Assembly (NCBI GenBank): GCA_910580005.1
Contig: CAJTXH010000124.1
Location: 1-8,113 of the forward strand
Length of the DNA: 8,113 nucleotides
Direction of reading: 5' to 3'
Source: an uncultured Lachnospiraceae bacterium
Lineage (GTDB): Bacteria; Bacillota; Clostridia; Lachnospirales; Lachnospiraceae
Shown here in pieces: positions 7,341 to 8,113 of this stretch. Below the pieces are notes generated by a model. The model saw nothing but the letters and a program-made list of their open reading frames with translations, ran no database searches and was not told the DNA's origin. The position numbers and the translations under genes were made by a program. How positions within the stretch are numbered: position 1 is the first letter of the stretch; each line of letters opens with the position of its first letter.

Positions 7341-7349
7341 ATTTTTCAT
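7322..7349 (-). promoter_or_regulatory. Candidate spoVT promoter
   Basis: Read on the minus strand, ATGAAA (7344-7349) is followed after 16 bases by a perfect TATAAT (7322-7327). Transcription would start near 7315, about 48 bases before the spoVT start. The Bacillus gene uses sigma-G, but I could not find a good sigma-G pair (GNATR and CATNNTA at 17-18 bases) here, so the sigma factor is open. Confidence 0.45.
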
Positions 7350-7678
7350 AATTGTTTATGGAGTTATTATGTGGAAAGACTAAATTTTTATACATTAATT
7401 ATTATATATGTTATACAGATTAAAGCATTATAAACAAATAAGAAGCTTTTAACAAGAAGCATAATGTTAAAATGTACTATATTTTGAAAATTATAGCAGA
7501 ATTATTATATTTTAATTGCAGATATATGGGCAGGGGCTTATATTATTTACAATAAATTTAAGGAATCTTTAAGGAATACAATCCGTTTTTTGTGATATAT
7601 TATTCTAAAATATGTTTAAAAGCAGAAGGATAGTTATCTGTTAATTTTATATTGCAGGGGGGAGTATTTTTAGGTAAG
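7350..7678. other. AT-rich intergenic stretch with a candidate promoter
   Basis: I see no credible coding region before the small gene at 7679. A 10-base direct repeat TTTAAGGAAT occurs at 7557-7566 and 7568-7577, an offset of 11 bases. About 20 bases further, TATTAT (7598-7603) could be a -10, with a weak -35 (AATACA, 7575-7580) overlapping the second repeat. This arrangement resembles an activator-dependent promoter for the downstream small gene. A short inverted repeat, TTTTAAC/GTTAAAA (7447-7453, 7466-7472), is also present but weak. Confidence 0.4.
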
Positions 7679-7834
7679 ATGAAAGATTTTAAGGTTTCAA
7701 GGCGTTCAGTAGTGTGGATTTGTATAATATGTGTATTAATATTTTTAATCAGTTTTGTTGCGGCAGAAAATATTTCACCAAGATATAAGAATACATATTC
7801 TATAGAAACATCAAAGCTTCATATGTATAAATAA
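7679..7834 (+). CDS. Small single-pass membrane protein, function unknown
   Basis: A 51-residue product that I do not recognise. It has a basic N-terminus (Lys2, Lys5, Arg8, Arg9), one strongly hydrophobic segment at about 11-29, and a polar C-terminal tail of about 20 residues, predicted outside the membrane by the positive-inside rule. Codon choice (ATA, AGG, TTA, TCA) matches the neighbouring genes. ATG 7679 is preferred over an in-frame TTG at 7652, which has no ribosome site. The purine-rich GGGGGGAG at 7657-7664 is about 14 bases from the ATG, further than normal, and only a weak AGG lies closer; this lowers confidence. It is divergent from spoVT and separated from it by about 410 bases. 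It could be a true small membrane protein or a chance open frame. Confidence 0.55.
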   Translation: MKDFKVSRRSVVWICIICVLIFLISFVAAENISPRYKNTYSIETSKLHMYK

Positions 7835-7942
7835 GTATCTGGTGATATAAGCAGATTTGTGCCAGGCAGCGCACAGGCACAAGTATCGTGAAAACGTAAC
7901 CACCTGCTATGTTATTATTCAGGCTTACAGCTTCATAGTAAC

Positions 7943-7969
7943 ATAACCAGTGCTTCCAGCACTGGTTAT
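7943..7969. terminator. Perfect hairpin between two gene ends
   Basis: ATAACCAGTGC (7943-7953) pairs perfectly with GCACTGGTTAT (7959-7969) around a five-base loop. It lies eight bases beyond the stop of the minus-strand zinc-ribbon gene and downstream of the small + strand gene, so it could serve as a shared terminator. Neither strand shows a real T run after the stem, so intrinsic termination is not certain. Confidence 0.45.
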
Positions 7970-7976
7970 ATACAAA

Positions 7977-8113
7977 TTACACAAGTTTCTTTCCGCAGTT
8001 AGGACAAAAATTGCTTCCAGCTGTTTTCTGCCCACAGTCCGGGCAGAAATTAGGTGCGCCTGTACCTGGTGTATCTGGTTGTGTCTGCTGTGCACCCGTG
8101 TTTACCTGGCTCA
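7977..8113 (-). CDS. C-terminal end of a zinc-ribbon protein (partial)
   Basis: The last 44 residues of a protein whose start lies beyond the right edge. A Gln/Thr/Pro/Gly-rich flexible linker (first 20 visible residues) leads to FCPDCGQK, a seven-residue spacer, and then FCPNCGKKLV at the C-terminus. The two CPxCG knuckles give the four cysteines expected of a zinc_ribbon_2-type domain. In Firmicutes such ribbons often end larger membrane or SPFH-type proteins joined by a similar linker. Which kind this is cannot be seen, so no function is assigned. The TAA stop is at 7977-7979 and a hairpin follows directly. Confidence 0.85.
   Translation of the reverse strand, partial: SQVNTGAQQTQPDTPGTGAPNFCPDCGQKTAGSNFCPNCGKKLV

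Noticed and set aside
7440..7472. Short direct (AAGAAGC) and inverted (TTTTAAC/GTTAAAA) repeats in the spoVT upstream gap
   Set aside because: They are only seven bases each in very AT-rich DNA, with no T run or promoter context, so chance is sufficient.
7652..7678. TTG start for the small membrane protein, adding nine residues
   Set aside because: No ribosome site precedes it, and the purine-rich block at 7657-7664 lies inside it. ATG 7679 is more likely, though not certain.

Overview
The window looks like ordinary chromosomal DNA of a low-GC, endospore-forming Firmicute. A member of the Clostridia, perhaps Lachnospiraceae, is my inference. The grounds are a near-canonical SpoVT sporulation regulator, strong GGAGG-type ribosome binding sites, one GTG start, frequent ATA and AGG codons, a Lys-rich Ig-like/leucine-rich-repeat exported protein, and a Gram-positive type of RND transporter. 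I see no rRNA, tRNA, insertion sequence, phage gene or CRISPR array.

Layout from left to right. Bases 1-193 are an upstream region with overlapping inverted repeats and perhaps the last codons of an unseen gene. A well-formed promoter (194-222) drives a 619-residue secreted protein (281-2140, +). This protein has a signal peptide, a basic bacterial Ig-like domain and three tandem leucine-rich-repeat modules, two of them copied at a 510-bp spacing. It ends at a good intrinsic terminator (2202-2232). After a 389-bp AT-rich gap holding a second promoter comes a very long RND-family permease (2530-6630, +, 1366 residues), closed by a strong terminator (6655-6705). Convergent to it is spoVT (6722-7267, -), with its own promoter crossed by an inverted repeat. 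A 411-bp AT-rich gap leads to a probable 51-residue single-pass membrane protein (7679-7834, +), then a short stretch of hairpins. The window ends inside a minus-strand gene whose C-terminus is a four-cysteine zinc ribbon (7977 to the window edge).

Each gene appears to be its own transcription unit, with separate promoters and terminators, so there is no evidence that they form one system. The LRR protein and the transporter act at the envelope, while SpoVT is a developmental transcription factor of the forespore. The most unusual gene is the RND permease. Its first extracytoplasmic loop carries an insertion of about 335 residues, predicted to be a long coiled-coil hairpin, at the place where Gram-negative relatives dock to adaptor and outer-membrane channel. 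No adaptor gene is visible nearby. I do not see a clearly new defence or mobile system here. The points most worth a second look are the coiled-coil insertion, the segmental duplication in the LRR gene, and the inverted repeats that overlap two promoters.
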